Shown: piece by piece, positions 37,731 to 49,300 of the stretch
Numbering within the stretch: position 1 is the first letter of the stretch
Layout of the letters: each line of letters opens with the position of its first letter
Assembly (NCBI RefSeq): GCF_003672135.1
Contig: NC_039516.1
Span: 10,647,838-10,711,837, forward strand
Direction: 5' to 3'
Source of the DNA: Ooceraea biroi
Lineage: Eukaryota > Arthropoda > Insecta > Hymenoptera > Formicidae
Length of the DNA: 64,000 nucleotides
Notes under the pieces: model-generated
Seen by the model: only the letters and a program-made list of their open reading frames with translations
Told to the model about the DNA's origin: nothing
Databases searched by the model: none
Made by a program: the position numbers and the translations under genes

Positions 37731-37881
37731 CAGGGTGTCCCGGGTTTTAACCGACAAACTGCGGGAGCATATTCTACTAGTGGAAATAAGAAAAAATTCT
37801 TATATCGAGTTTGCTTAGAAATGCTTTATTACAAAGTTATAAACCAATATTGAAAAGAAATATGAGATAAGTAACAACGGA
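37731..37881 (+). repeat. Left 151-bp inverted terminal repeat
   Basis: Starts CAGGGTGTCCCGGG and ends GTAACAACGGA. Identical in reverse complement to 38260-38410. Confidence 0.95.
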
Positions 37882-37955
37882 ACATAGTGTAGAATTTGGA
37901 AGGTCGAAGATGTTTATGTTATGTGTATTCATGTTCACTAGCAATTACTATCAGA

Positions 37956-38105
37956 ATGCCAAAAGTGTTTTCAAATGAGGAATACACTGATATTCATTTC
38001 GTGTACGGATTCTCTGACGGAAATGCACGAGCTGCCGTACGAGAGTACCAACGTAGATTTCCTAACAGGAGAGTACCAGATAGATTTAAAGCAACGAATT
38101 ACTAA
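37956..38105 (+). pseudogene. N-terminal fragment of a DUF4817-type transposase
   Basis: The frame begins MPKVFSNEEYTDIHFVYGF and continues through AAVREYQRRFPNRRVPDR. It resembles the DUF4817 helix-turn-helix domain found at the start of certain Tc1/mariner-like transposases in ants and other insects. The assignment is from recognition of the motif, not a search. The similarity ends at about residue 43 (near 38084), after which the frame reads six unrelated residues and stops at 38105. A full transposase of this kind is several hundred residues long, so the catalytic core is gone. I chose the Met at 37956 over the in-frame upstream Met at 37896 because the domain begins there. Confidence 0.75.
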
Positions 38106-38223
38106 TTCAGTTACTGAGATGCAACAAAATTTTCAGGAATGTCGTACTGTAACAAATTCTGTACTACGTCGATGTCTAGCTTGTATCGATGTGCAAGGAC
38201 AACATTTTGAAATGCGTCACTAA
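38083..38223 (+). pseudogene. C-terminal fragment of the same transposase
   Basis: In the next frame from about 38083 the sequence reads LKQRITNSVTEMQQ and ends LRRCLACIDVQGQHFEMRH with a TAA at 38221-38223. The closing pattern (RR-x-x-x-C-I-x-x-x-G-x-x-F-E) resembles the C terminus of the DUF4817-type transposases. It joins the N-terminal fragment near 38083-38090 but one base out of phase, so the fusion cannot be translated as one protein. The catalytic residues that lie between the two pieces in an intact gene are deleted. Confidence 0.65.
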
Positions 38224-38259
38224 ATCATTGCGTAGATAATTTTTATTTTTGTGAAAAAA

Positions 38260-38410
38260 TCCGTTGTTACTTATCTCATATTTCTTTTCAATATTGGTTT
38301 ATAACTTTGTAATAAAGCATTTCTAAGCAAACTCGATATAAGAATTTTTTCTTATTTCCACTAGTAGAATATGCTCCCGCAGTTTGTCGGTTAAAACCCG
38401 GGACACCCTG
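38260..38410 (-). repeat. Right 151-bp inverted terminal repeat
   Basis: Exact reverse complement of the left end. It ends CCCGGGACACCCTG before the TA flank. Confidence 0.95.
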
Positions 38411-38422
38411 TATAAGCTTTCA

Positions 38423-38450
38423 TATAATAATAATAATCATCATCATCATA
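38423..38450. repeat. Compound ATA/ATC trinucleotide repeat
   Basis: Short run of ATA units followed by four ATC units, just after the miniature element at 37731-38410. Confidence 0.85.
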
Positions 38451-38500
38451 CCTCTCTCATGATCGTACAACTCGCATGTATGCGATATAAGTATAAGTAA

Positions 38501-38533
38501 AAATACAGTGTACACGCGATGTACACTGTATTT
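38501..38533. repeat. Perfect hairpin with 14-bp arms
   Basis: AAATACAGTGTACA (38501-38514), loop CGCGA (38515-38519), and the exact inverse arm (38520-38533). The hairpin lies about 90 bp from the right end of the miniature element. Confidence 0.88.
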
Positions 38534-39603
38534 ATCCACCTTTTCTTTCCGCATTCAAATACGCTCGCGGAATCCAGGAAAGCTGGAGCACTTGGACGTT
38601 ATTCCGCTTGGTATGCTCGGTAACTTGGGTTCTCGCAAAGATTTACACTCGTGGTTTTTCACAACGAGCGAACGACACGATTAACAAGCTCGTTTTGTCT
38701 ACGCCTGTGGTGCACCCGCGTCGACGATAAAACATCGTTCTTCTTGCAGGAATGCAATTACCCGGCTGCGTTCTGACGAAGGAACCGGACGCGGGTAAGG
38801 AGGTTGCTTTGTAACCCCCGCGGAAAATTTCATTTACGAGCGCGAGGCAAAACGTGGACGTGGAATTAAGGACCGCGGGATTAACGTTAAGTATCCGCGG
38901 GGCATAAACAGATGCAAGCATGGAGAATGAGAGAGAAGGAAAGAAAAAGAAACGTTCGCCGCGACAAGCGAAAAATTCCGCGGCCAGGCGCCGCGACGCT
39001 CCTCGCCGCGCGCCGGGACGAAACCGAGACGGATACAAATCGTACGTATCGCGCGTCGTCTTCCGCGCTCGTAATCCGCTCTAGTGTGCTTGTACAGGTG
39101 CATAAAATATGCCACCGTAAAACCGCAAATCCTATTTACGTAGCGCATTTCCGTCGCGCGGATTTACGAAGACACGTCACAAGATTAATAGACATGAGCT
39201 CGGCGGGGAAGGAGAGGGTGTCTAATATGCGAAATATATGACTGATCGTGAATATCGTATTCTTCCTCAATTTTAGCATTTTTATTCCTTTTTTCATAAA
39301 CATTACTTCACAGCCTCACGTAGCGTTTATTTTGGATTAAATGACCAATTGTGAACGCTCGCTGTATTTTTATCGAATTTATCCTCAGATTGATGAAATA
39401 ATATTGTCGCTGGTCACGCACGCGCTCCAATTAAAGCGATTTTTCATACATCACTTTTTATTAATCACGCGCCAATTTTAAATCGTTCATTTATATTATT
39501 ATCGCCAGACAAATGCGTCTTTTAATAATAATTATCATTGTATTTGTTGAAGATAATTATTGTTAATGTCTCGCATTTGAGAACTGGGTTTGTTCGTGCC
39601 GCG

Positions 39604-39632
<29 letters not shown>
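39604..39632. repeat. (TTA)n microsatellite
   Basis: About nine to ten TTA units, uninterrupted. Confidence 0.92.
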
Positions 39633-39634
<2 letters not shown>

Positions 39635-42600
39635 ATATTTCAATATCAATTTCCCAATGTTAATATCGCTTAATATTATCAGTAATATCAACATCTAAAA
39701 TGAAAAGTCCGTTATTTCTGGATCGCTGTACCGCGCCGGTATTAGACCCGTGTATTTTAAGCTTGATGTACATAATTATCGAATTTTTCTGCAGTTCAAA
39801 CATATTAAACGGACCAGTATCACGGCCTGAAATCTCTCGTCGTATCGATACCCGTCTGCGGTCCCCATTTTTTACGACGAGATTAATTGCGACCGCAAAT
39901 CAGATATAACCGGAGCGTCGTGTAATTACGCGCACACGCTATGCCAGAAAATGCCGTTTATTGACGACGCGATATCCGTGAAACTGCCGAACGACCCATT
40001 TATCCGTCACATGATGATCGAAATATTTTATAAACCCGGACGTGTTGTCAGGCCGATGAGTTGTGGTTAAACCCGTCGCGACCGATTTGTGCAACCGCGA
40101 ATTGGCGGGCCATGGCTCACTTTTTTTCCATTCACGATAGAGGCGGAAATGCGCTTGCTCGCAAACCGTCCGTTATCGCGGCCGTACCAATTAATAGTGC
40201 ACCTGTAATCAGTTTGTTATTTCCGTGGATATGCGCGCGATGTTGCAAACGTCGAAGATTTCGCAGTTTTCGAAAAGCCTTTGTGCTTGAAATAAAGCTA
40301 CTCGTTATATCCGCAGCTCGGTTTAATGAGAGCAACCGTAATGACTGTTTTCTCTCTTGTTTTCTTTCTTTCTCGTTTTCCGCCGCGCATCGAGAAACGA
40401 AAATCCCGAACGTATTTACTCCGATGCAGTCTAGTCTACCGGGCAATTCAGTTGTCGCGTGCATCGCGTTCACATCTGCTAATTTTGTCATTACCGTCAC
40501 GCTTACATAAATTTCCAATGTCGGCACGTTGACGCGATAACGAAAATTTACATCCATCGCGAGCATTATTGTTATTTTTAACCCGCTAACGGGGTACAGT
40601 CGCGTTCGTCAGGAAGCCGTTCGCATGTTCTGCTCGTTCTGCTTTTCGAATTCGCGCATTTTAAACCGTTGCTTGAAATTTCCATTAAGTTCTCGGACAA
40701 GAGGATCACTCTTAGGCGATCTGAACTTTCACGTTCTCCCACATTTCCCGCGAGAAATGATAATGTCGTCTGTGCGAATCGTCCGCGCGACTCGTCCGCG
40801 ATATGTGACCACCCCTCGGTATGCCGAGACGCAGACAGAGGACCGCAGTTTTTTCCGGGAGTTTATCCGAGAGCTCGGTTTCGCGAAAATGGTAACCGTG
40901 AACACGGTGGCCAGTTACACGTGCAGGCTCGTTTACGTAATGAGCGCGTTTCATTATTTAATCCACTTTAAATTCCTGCAGATTATAGCGCACTCGCGTC
41001 CGGTAAGATTCCGTCCCCACACCACGCGCCGTCTACCCCATTGAGCGTCGCCGACACTAATTAGCATCCCCTATGTTGCCTCATCGCGTGCCCTCCCAGC
41101 GTGCCCGGTGTTTCCGAGGTTTTTCCGGCTGCGAAAAAACGGCGAGATCCGGTTTGCGCGCGAAAGGAGAAGCTCGTTCTTGCGAGTTCCCGCGCGCGGT
41201 TTCATGGTAATCCCGACGCGAGGAGGGAAACAGGTGGAAGCCGAAGGTGGTGCAACGCGCGTAATTGGTTCCGTCGACTTAAATACGATGAGAACCGTAC
41301 CGGCGAACAGGGAAGCGAGCGCGATTTCATTAGAACACGCGCCGCGGAAAATGAAACGCGAATCGCGTGGAATTTCCGCGCATTTTCGGTCTAATAATGA
41401 TCGAATCGATTTTCGCGGCGGTGCAGTGTTGCGCGAATTTCAGCGCTCGGCTATGCTAACGAAGCACGATGTCCGTTTTATTTCTGATTCGTACAAGGGA
41501 GCGTATCGTGTCTCGCATTATAAGCTATTAAAGCACCACGAGAACTACATTTGATGTGAAAGAAGAGATTATGGTCCGGCAAAGGCTCATTATATTACAT
41601 TTCTGCGGAATTGCACGTTATTGCACGGCATCGTCCGTCATTAACGATCATTTTGCTATTTCCGTGTAATTTGCGACGAGAGGTATTTTCTCCAAACAGA
41701 GAAGGGAAATTAGACTTTGCCTGAATACACGCTCGGGGCATTATTACCAATAAGAACCGGCGAAAAGTTACGCAACAGCTTAATAGCCGTATTAATTAAT
41801 GGCAAATGAAACTCGCTCGTGCAAAGTGTGCAGAAAAGCGGGGAAAGTTGAACGGGCCGACGCCACAGTTTCAATCGTGTCGTCCGGAAATCGCGCTAAC
41901 GCCGAAACAGATGGCGTCAAAACTGCCAGAAAACTTTTCCTTATGTGCACCTGCGCGTGTCTCCATTACGGATGAAAATTCATTCCGCGGCTCTCTAGGC
42001 CGCACGCCGGGGCGACGATAATGACGTCACGTAATGAATACGCGACGTTGGTAATTATACACCAGTGCAATTATATTTTGCAATCTCGCGCGGCATTCCG
42101 TTTGGCGAAATGCTTGTAGGATGCATTCGACAAAGGCTTTATTGCGAACAAGCAGATTGCGTTCGATTTTGCCGGTGGCATATTATTTGGCAAATTAGGA
42201 GTCGCTGTTTTCGCGTGGAAATATCGGAGCATCAACGTATCTTGATAAAAATCTTGAGAAAAAAGAAGAAAAAATGGAAAACCATTCGTAAATCGGCCTT
42301 ACGAGCGCGAATTGCATAGGAAAAACGATATTCCTCTTTTATTTTCGAAAGAGAGCGGTATTCGGATTCCACGAGATCCTAAATAACGACAGACAGAAGA
42401 GAGACGGGAAAGATCGGATCGCCGATATTAATTTCTGCCTCCAGTCATTCGAATCGCCATCGGACGTCGCTCGAAAGCCCGAGCTCGTCAAAGGGATGAG
42501 GAAAACACGATCGCGCGGAGTATAGGCTCGTTATTGAAGTCGCTCATCCGAGAATTCTCGTCTCGGCGAGGAGCCGCGAGGTCCGCGCGCGTCCGCTCGC

Positions 42601-45600
42601 CGCATATTAAAATCGCGCGGAAACACCTCGTCGCGGCGTGTCTGCGAGAGGTCTCTCTCCCTCCCCTGGTCTCTGGTGGAGTGAATGACCTAAATTTCTA
42701 AAAAATTGCTGTCCTTATCCGGGCGCATCTAGTTTCACGCGCGCGTTTCGTGCATCAGGCCGTCCCTGGATATAAAAAGGCAAAAAAAGGAAAGAGGAAA
42801 AAAGAAAATGAGAAATGAGGATATAAATGGTGCATGTCGCGACATTTAATTATCTTCTATGGATATGCATAAGCCATCGTGGTCCTCGCCACATCCCATT
42901 CAACCCTCTCGCTTTCTCGCGAACACGCGCGCGAATTCATCGCGACGCACTGATGCGCCGATAGAAGCGAATCGCGACTCCTCCAACACTGACATCCTGA
43001 TCTTGCCAAGCCGATTAAATCCGTGTACAGAATGCTTCAGAGGGTTGCATTCCCCGAATTCGTTTCGGAAGACAAAACCAGGCTCCACCAGCCGCGGCGA
43101 AGCCTGAATGGTTATAACGTGTACCTAACCCTAGGAGGGATTTTAATAAAGAGATACGGATTATATACAGCGCTAGCTTCATGAATATATTCTTAACAGT
43201 TTTTGCAATTATTACGGATTTCTAGGTATGCGTACGTGTATGTGAATTTATTTGAAATTAAATTATCTTTATTGTTTCCCATGTTTTGTTACAAACAGCC
43301 TTTGATTATTGAATATTGAAAGCGCGCGCAGTACAGGGGGAAAATATTTTATCCGCAAGATCGCATTGAATTATAAGAAATATTGTTCCCCGTTGTAAAG
43401 AGAAGAGAAGATATCTTTATACGAGATTGAAGATTAAACGGATTATTGAATCGGCGCACGATTGAATTGGATCCGAGTCCGAAGCGATTTTGTCTGTAAA
43501 AAGGGGATGTTATTACTGTCATCCTGATGGGCTTTCTCTGCGTGAATCGTGTTTCCATGTGTACGCTGTATGAACGGTGTAACAGTGGCGCGTGGAGCGC
43601 GAGAGTGCACGCACTTGTGCCGGTGATATATGGACGCGCCATATTTCATTCGCAGTGCGTGCACTCCGTTGTTCCCACGTACTAATGCGCGCGATGGGAC
43701 AAAGATTTGTGCGTTGCACCGAAAGAGAAGACCGCGCGCTGCTGCTATTCTGCAGCAGCCGCCAAATTGCGGCGCGCGCATTTGTCAAACGTTCGACAAA
43801 TGCGACCGCGTTTGCATCCACGTAACGAGCGACGTTTCGATGCGCTATCGCGTGCGCAAAAGTTGAAAAAATAAAATATTACTCCACGCTGTAGGCTGAT
43901 TCGCCTCTCGGTTCTTGAAAAAAGCGTGCAAACCGAGAAAAATCGCCGCGGATACAAATATTCGCGAAAGTAAATACGCAACGTAACGTAAAAAAATTCG
44001 TAATGAAACGGAGAAAAAAATGTATTCACTCGGCGCACTCGGCCGCGAGGGAAGAATCTAGACGCCGATTTTACGCGGTCGGACTTCTCGACCGGGGTTG
44101 CAGTTTGCCCTCGCGGTTAGTATCGACACGTTGAAATCACCGGAACAGCGTGGAGAATGCATCGATGCTTGCGTGAAATGTGTAATACTTTGTGTTTCCG
44201 GGTTGGAAGGAGAGAAGGGAGAAAAAGTATCGCCCGCTCTATAAAATTCTCGCCTCGGAGCACGTACCCTTCGGCATCAACGACAATGCAAAATGGATTA
44301 TCGCCTCTCCCGTCATACGTGACGGCGTCGATGCGCCGTTGAAAATTCGCGCAAACAATGCGCCGCGATGCTCGACAATCAATTCAGAACGCAAAAAGCA
44401 AATAACACGCGACGTGCATCCGCAGGCGAGACAACGGTTAAACGCATTTATTTGTGTCAAAAGAGTACGCACGCGAGGATGAAACGGATGGGAAGCCACA
44501 CCTCGTGTCTTCGTCGGGAATCGAATCTTCTTTATTAAACATCAAGCTTCGAATGAACGGCTTTGCAATATTCATGCGTAAACGGTTGTGTTAACATTTT
44601 AATGACGGGCTCTATTAATTTTTAGTCGCGCATAATGTTCGATTTCTACGGTGTATTTCCCATTATTACCTGTCGCATTCCTCGAGCTCCAAGCCCCGAC
44701 CAGCGTTTATTCGAGATACTCGTTACGCACGCGTACCTCGGCGATATTGCAAGCGCGAAAGCAGCGTTGCGGTTTTGTATCCCGTTGAGACTCCGAGATT
44801 TAACAAGTACTCGGCCACTTTACGCGGGGTATCCATTCGGGGCTTACGAAGAAGATACCCCATGCACCATCGTGATAAAAATATGTGAATATCGGAGCGG
44901 GAGAAAGAGAGGGAAAATCTGGCGCAAAATTAGATCCGCAATCTTTGAAATCAGGGATTTGTTCGAAATTTTCGTGGAGCGCAGAGCAGAAAATATGATT
45001 TCCCTTTCGTGTTTTTTGCGTGATTTCGCGCGTTTAACTTCCGTTGAACGCTTGTCGTGCTTAAATATCATTGCCAGCACGAAGAAGAACGTCCGATGAA
45101 AGCGGCTGGGCGATGAAGATAAAGCGACTGCGTTTCAAAACGCTTGACGAGCTTCGGGAAGTTAACGTCATGCTAGGATGATAATATAATGCGCGAATAT
45201 TAATGAGCGAATCATTAATTTCCTCAATGAAGAGCCGTCTCCCTCGCAATAACAGTATTTTTAATAATTATTCGCCGCAATGGCGTCGCGCACGGAACTG
45301 GAGACAGTTGTTATTCAATCTTTCAAGCAACACGGCAGGCAGCGAGTGACGTTTATAGCGTTATTCTCCTTTTTCTCTTCCTTTCCGAAAGAAATTCTTA
45401 CTTAAAGAAATTTTCATCTCTCGCCTCTGCAATTCACATTTATTATTTTTTTAACCAGCTTTCCACGATGTTTCGTCTCTAAACGTCGCGCGCGCCTGCA
45501 ACTTTCATATGCACGCGTAACGTTCCATTTAGGATACCAAGCGCGCGGTAAAAAAGGAATATGCGGGTTCCACTCCTTTCATCACAGATTCCACAACGTG

Positions 45601-46033
45601 TGCGGTCGCAAATGGCTCTCCCAGCTACCACTCCGTGCCGATAACGTTTCCGCGTCAGGAGCGATGCGTGTCGCGGGAAAATATCCGCTATCCCGCCGCG
45701 CGATCTCGTCGGGCATTGCGATACGAAAACGAGACTTTAAGAGCCTCCCGACGCATTCGCGTTAACGAAGCGCGCGAGCCATTTCTGGAATCGACCGTGC
45801 AGTAAATCCTCCTGATACCGTTTATCGCAAGGCAATAAAAAAAAGAAAGGAAAAAGAAAAGCAACAGGATGAAGGAAAAGGGCGGGTGGATGTTAAGAAT
45901 CGCACCTCGAATCTCACTCTTATATATTGATGATTTAGCGGGTACTTCTGCGAGCGGATAAGGGGCTTCCGCTTCGCGTTATGACTTTCGGCTTTGCCTC
46001 GGTTCGCGCCCCGTATCCATTTACGTTATCGAG

Positions 46034-46057
46034 CGCCTTTACGATACCGTAAAGGCG
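46034..46057. repeat. Hairpin with 10-bp arms
   Basis: CGCCTTTACG, loop ATAC, then CGTAAAGGCG. Possibly chance; no U-rich tail or gene nearby. Confidence 0.7.
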
Positions 46058-49000
46058 AGTTTGCCTGCGGTATTCGGCCCCGGATCAACCCGGTTAAAGT
46101 GAAAACCTCGAATGACCAAACTCATCGTTTAGCAGAACCGTAAAGCGATTGATTATTTTGCAAGTTACAAACGGCGCATCGCGCGGATCGCGAGTTTATG
46201 TCAAATTTGTAAACTCACGAGCGTTTGCGCAAATAACTTTCAGTAAATTCCTTCCTCAAAGAATTCCTGGTTTCATTTCACCGATAAATTCCATCGATTG
46301 TTCCAACAATCTCTATTTGTTGTGAAAAAATTATTAGAATATTGCGGATGTCTCGATATCCAATGTACCTTTATGCCCAATAATGCCTTCCGATCTTATT
46401 CAAATTCAGCTTGTCCTCGGTCACATTAACTCGATTTCACGAGCGCGGATGCAGACGCATACGCGCGTATCTTTCGTAATGAAAACGTGCCGCTAGTTTC
46501 GCGTTTTACGTTCCGCGAACAACGAAAGATAAACTTTCTTACGACTTCGCTCGCGGCGCATCTACTTTTACACCATCCCGAAGGTGCATCCCGATGTATC
46601 CTGGGGATTGCCGGGACCTCGCGTCAGGAACGGATGCACTCTGGAAACGGAGATTTGAGATGTGCATTGGATTCGTCACGGCATATCACTCGCGCAGTCT
46701 GCTCGCACGATGAAGATTCGATTAAAGGCCATTTAAAGGAATTTAAAGGAATTTACTCGAATGGTATTTTATATTTTATCAGACGCAACGACCATGTGAT
46801 CGATTAACAATTACATTTCTCAGATGTGCAGAGATCTCACAGATACAAATCGGTTACTGGTGGAATTCAACTGTAAAAAAATACGATTAATTTAATTGGA
46901 CTAAATTCGAAATTTCGTAAAATTTCCTCAACTCGATTTGTGAAAGCTTCAGATTGTTTACAATGTCGTTCACTTATGACGTTGTCCTGGCTTGAAAATA
47001 TAGTGCGAAAATGCAAACTCAGGTAAGCGGCGGGAACATTTTTCACCCGAGGATAATCCAGCGAGCATCTATACGCGCATAAAAGACGTCGCGTGAGAAA
47101 ATTTCTACGTGGCGAGATACTTCCTGAGATCCATCCTTTTCGTGAAAATATTAATATTAGTGATGGGTCATTAAACTTTTCACGTATTTATTCGTCGTTC
47201 TCGTTCCTCATCCGAGGTCTCATCAAGTAAATAAATAAATTCCCGGGAAACTTGCAGTTGAACTTTCAATCGGTTATTTAACTTTGCGTAAACATTAAAT
47301 CGCGAGCCGACGCTTGCGTTACGCTTTTGCGAAATTTTTCGAACTTTTCGCATGCCCGCCTCCATTTCCGATGTATTTGATCTGAAGCAATCGAATGGAT
47401 GGAAATAGAAAAAATTGCGAAGGATAGCGAGGAAGAAATTCATATTAATTTATTTTAATCCTGCGCTCTTATATTTTTCTATTTAATATCGATTAAAAAG
47501 CGAATGGATGGAACGAAAGAAAGAGAGATGAAAATCGGAAATATGACGGTCGCGAAGGCAAATCCTTGTTCTCTGTTCCCGTTAAAGGAATTAAGAATTC
47601 ATAAATTCACTCTGAATTCCCATCAAGAATTTTTAATTCATTTGTTTTCACGGAGATTGCGCGTTAAATATAATTGTTCCTGGATTTACATCATCAAATA
47701 TATAAGCGTCTTTTCTGAACGCGTTAAGCATGCCTAAAGATCTCTCCTTGCGAAATCGTGACAAAATTTGAATGGCCTCGTTTCGTCTTCCGAAATTATT
47801 CAACGGGGAACTTCGCATAGGAGATTTGGTTAAGTTGCAAAGCGCGTGGGCCGTTCTTCCTTCTCTCTCTTCCCCTCGCAATATTACGCTAAATGTAACC
47901 GATGTAACCCTGGATTAAGGTTGATTCAGTTTTATTCAACCCGCTAACGCACACACGCGGACGCACCAGCATCACCACTCATCCCTATTTGGCGGTACGC
48001 GCACCGCGCGGTAAATCGCACACTGCGGGCACGTATTTTCTCATGCGGAAATCGCTCGTTTCCGACCTTTTCGGAATTTCTATCATTTGCATCCGATTAC
48101 CTGATCCAGCGTTACACGGAAATCCGATTTATCGTTGCAGAACTTGACGACACGACCGTCGATTCTGCCGGCAGCGCATTGCCGGCTCGTGTTGTGACAA
48201 CTACTCCGGAAAATCCGCCGTAGAATATGGAATTCGGAAATGTCCGGAAAAAAGGGACAATCCATTGCGATTCATTTGAGATTCGCGTTTTCATTTCCTG
48301 AGCGAAGCGATCGACGATGGTTACCTGGGCAACTGATTTTCGTTTGGTCGGAAAAGTCGTATTTTAATTCTCACTTGATACGATTATTCACAAACTTGAG
48401 TACGCGCGAACGTTAAACATCCGAGATCCACGGAAACGTATCTCGCAGTTTAACGTGTAACTCTATCTTTTCGCGAGCCTCGGCCGGATTTCACGTCCAA
48501 CGTTATGACAGTCGGTGTTACGCAATACCGCACCGATATTTTAAGAGATTAGTATATACACCTGTGGATTTTATGCCGATAAATCCGTATCCCTGTGTTC
48601 GCAGGGAAAGAACGGCGGACGAGAACAGGAACAATAGCCAGAACTAACTTGGTTGAAACTAAATCACTCTTGAATTAAATACTAAGCGATGGAAAAACTG
48701 TGACTGAAACAACTATGTATCAAATGCAAAGTACAAAAATTTTATAATTATATTTCTCTCCGTACGTGCAAAATGTTTTAATCTATTCGATGGTAGAGGC
48801 GTGCACGCATATATTTTTGGTAAAAACACATTCGCTGCCGAAATTAGCAATTGAATTGCAACATTTCCCGAAACGTTCTTTGTTTAAATTTATAATGCTT
48901 CACCGCGGTAAGAACTCACGTTCACCGCTGATAACAAAGGAGAAGCGAGGTTTAATCTTATTGGGAATTATTGGGAACTCTTGAGAGTTTATCGATAGGT

Positions 49001-49240
49001 TTTCGGTGCAGCCCGTACTCTTACTCACAGACCAACGGAGTTGCTCAGGCTTTTCCTTTTTGTCAGCCAATGAACGTCAAGTTTCCACGACAATCTGCCG
49101 AGGGAACGCTACCTCGGAGAACACACATCCCATGATTAATCGGAAGGCTTCAAGCGGAGTTAGCGATGTTCCTCGAACTTCCGTCGTTTCAATGAGATTC
49201 CGCGTGTCTGACGGAAACCGTTTTTACGTGTGCCTGTGTA

Positions 49241-49300
49241 AGAGATAGAGATAGAGATAGAGATAGAGATAGAGATAGAAAGAGAGAGAGAGAGAGAGAG
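49241..49300. repeat. Compound (AGAGAT)n/(AG)n microsatellite
   Basis: About six AGAGAT/GATAGA hexamer units run into a GA dinucleotide tract. Confidence 0.93.

Larger units (their letters stand above)
37729..38412 (+). mobile_element. Miniature Tc1/mariner-like element with identical 151-bp ends
   Basis: The element spans 37731-38410 (680 bp), flanked by TA (37729-37730 and 38411-38412). Its tips read CAGGGTGTCCCGGG. The two ends, 37731-37881 and 38260-38410, are inverted copies that I compared base by base over all 151 positions without a mismatch. The inside holds the beginning and the end of a transposase gene with the middle missing. It is therefore an internally deleted copy of an autonomous element. 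TATA palindromy at both borders leaves it open whether the tip starts at CAGGG or at TACAGGG. Identical long ends point to recent mobility or recent gene conversion. I assign Tc1/mariner-like from the TA site and the transposase remnants. Confidence 0.92.
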
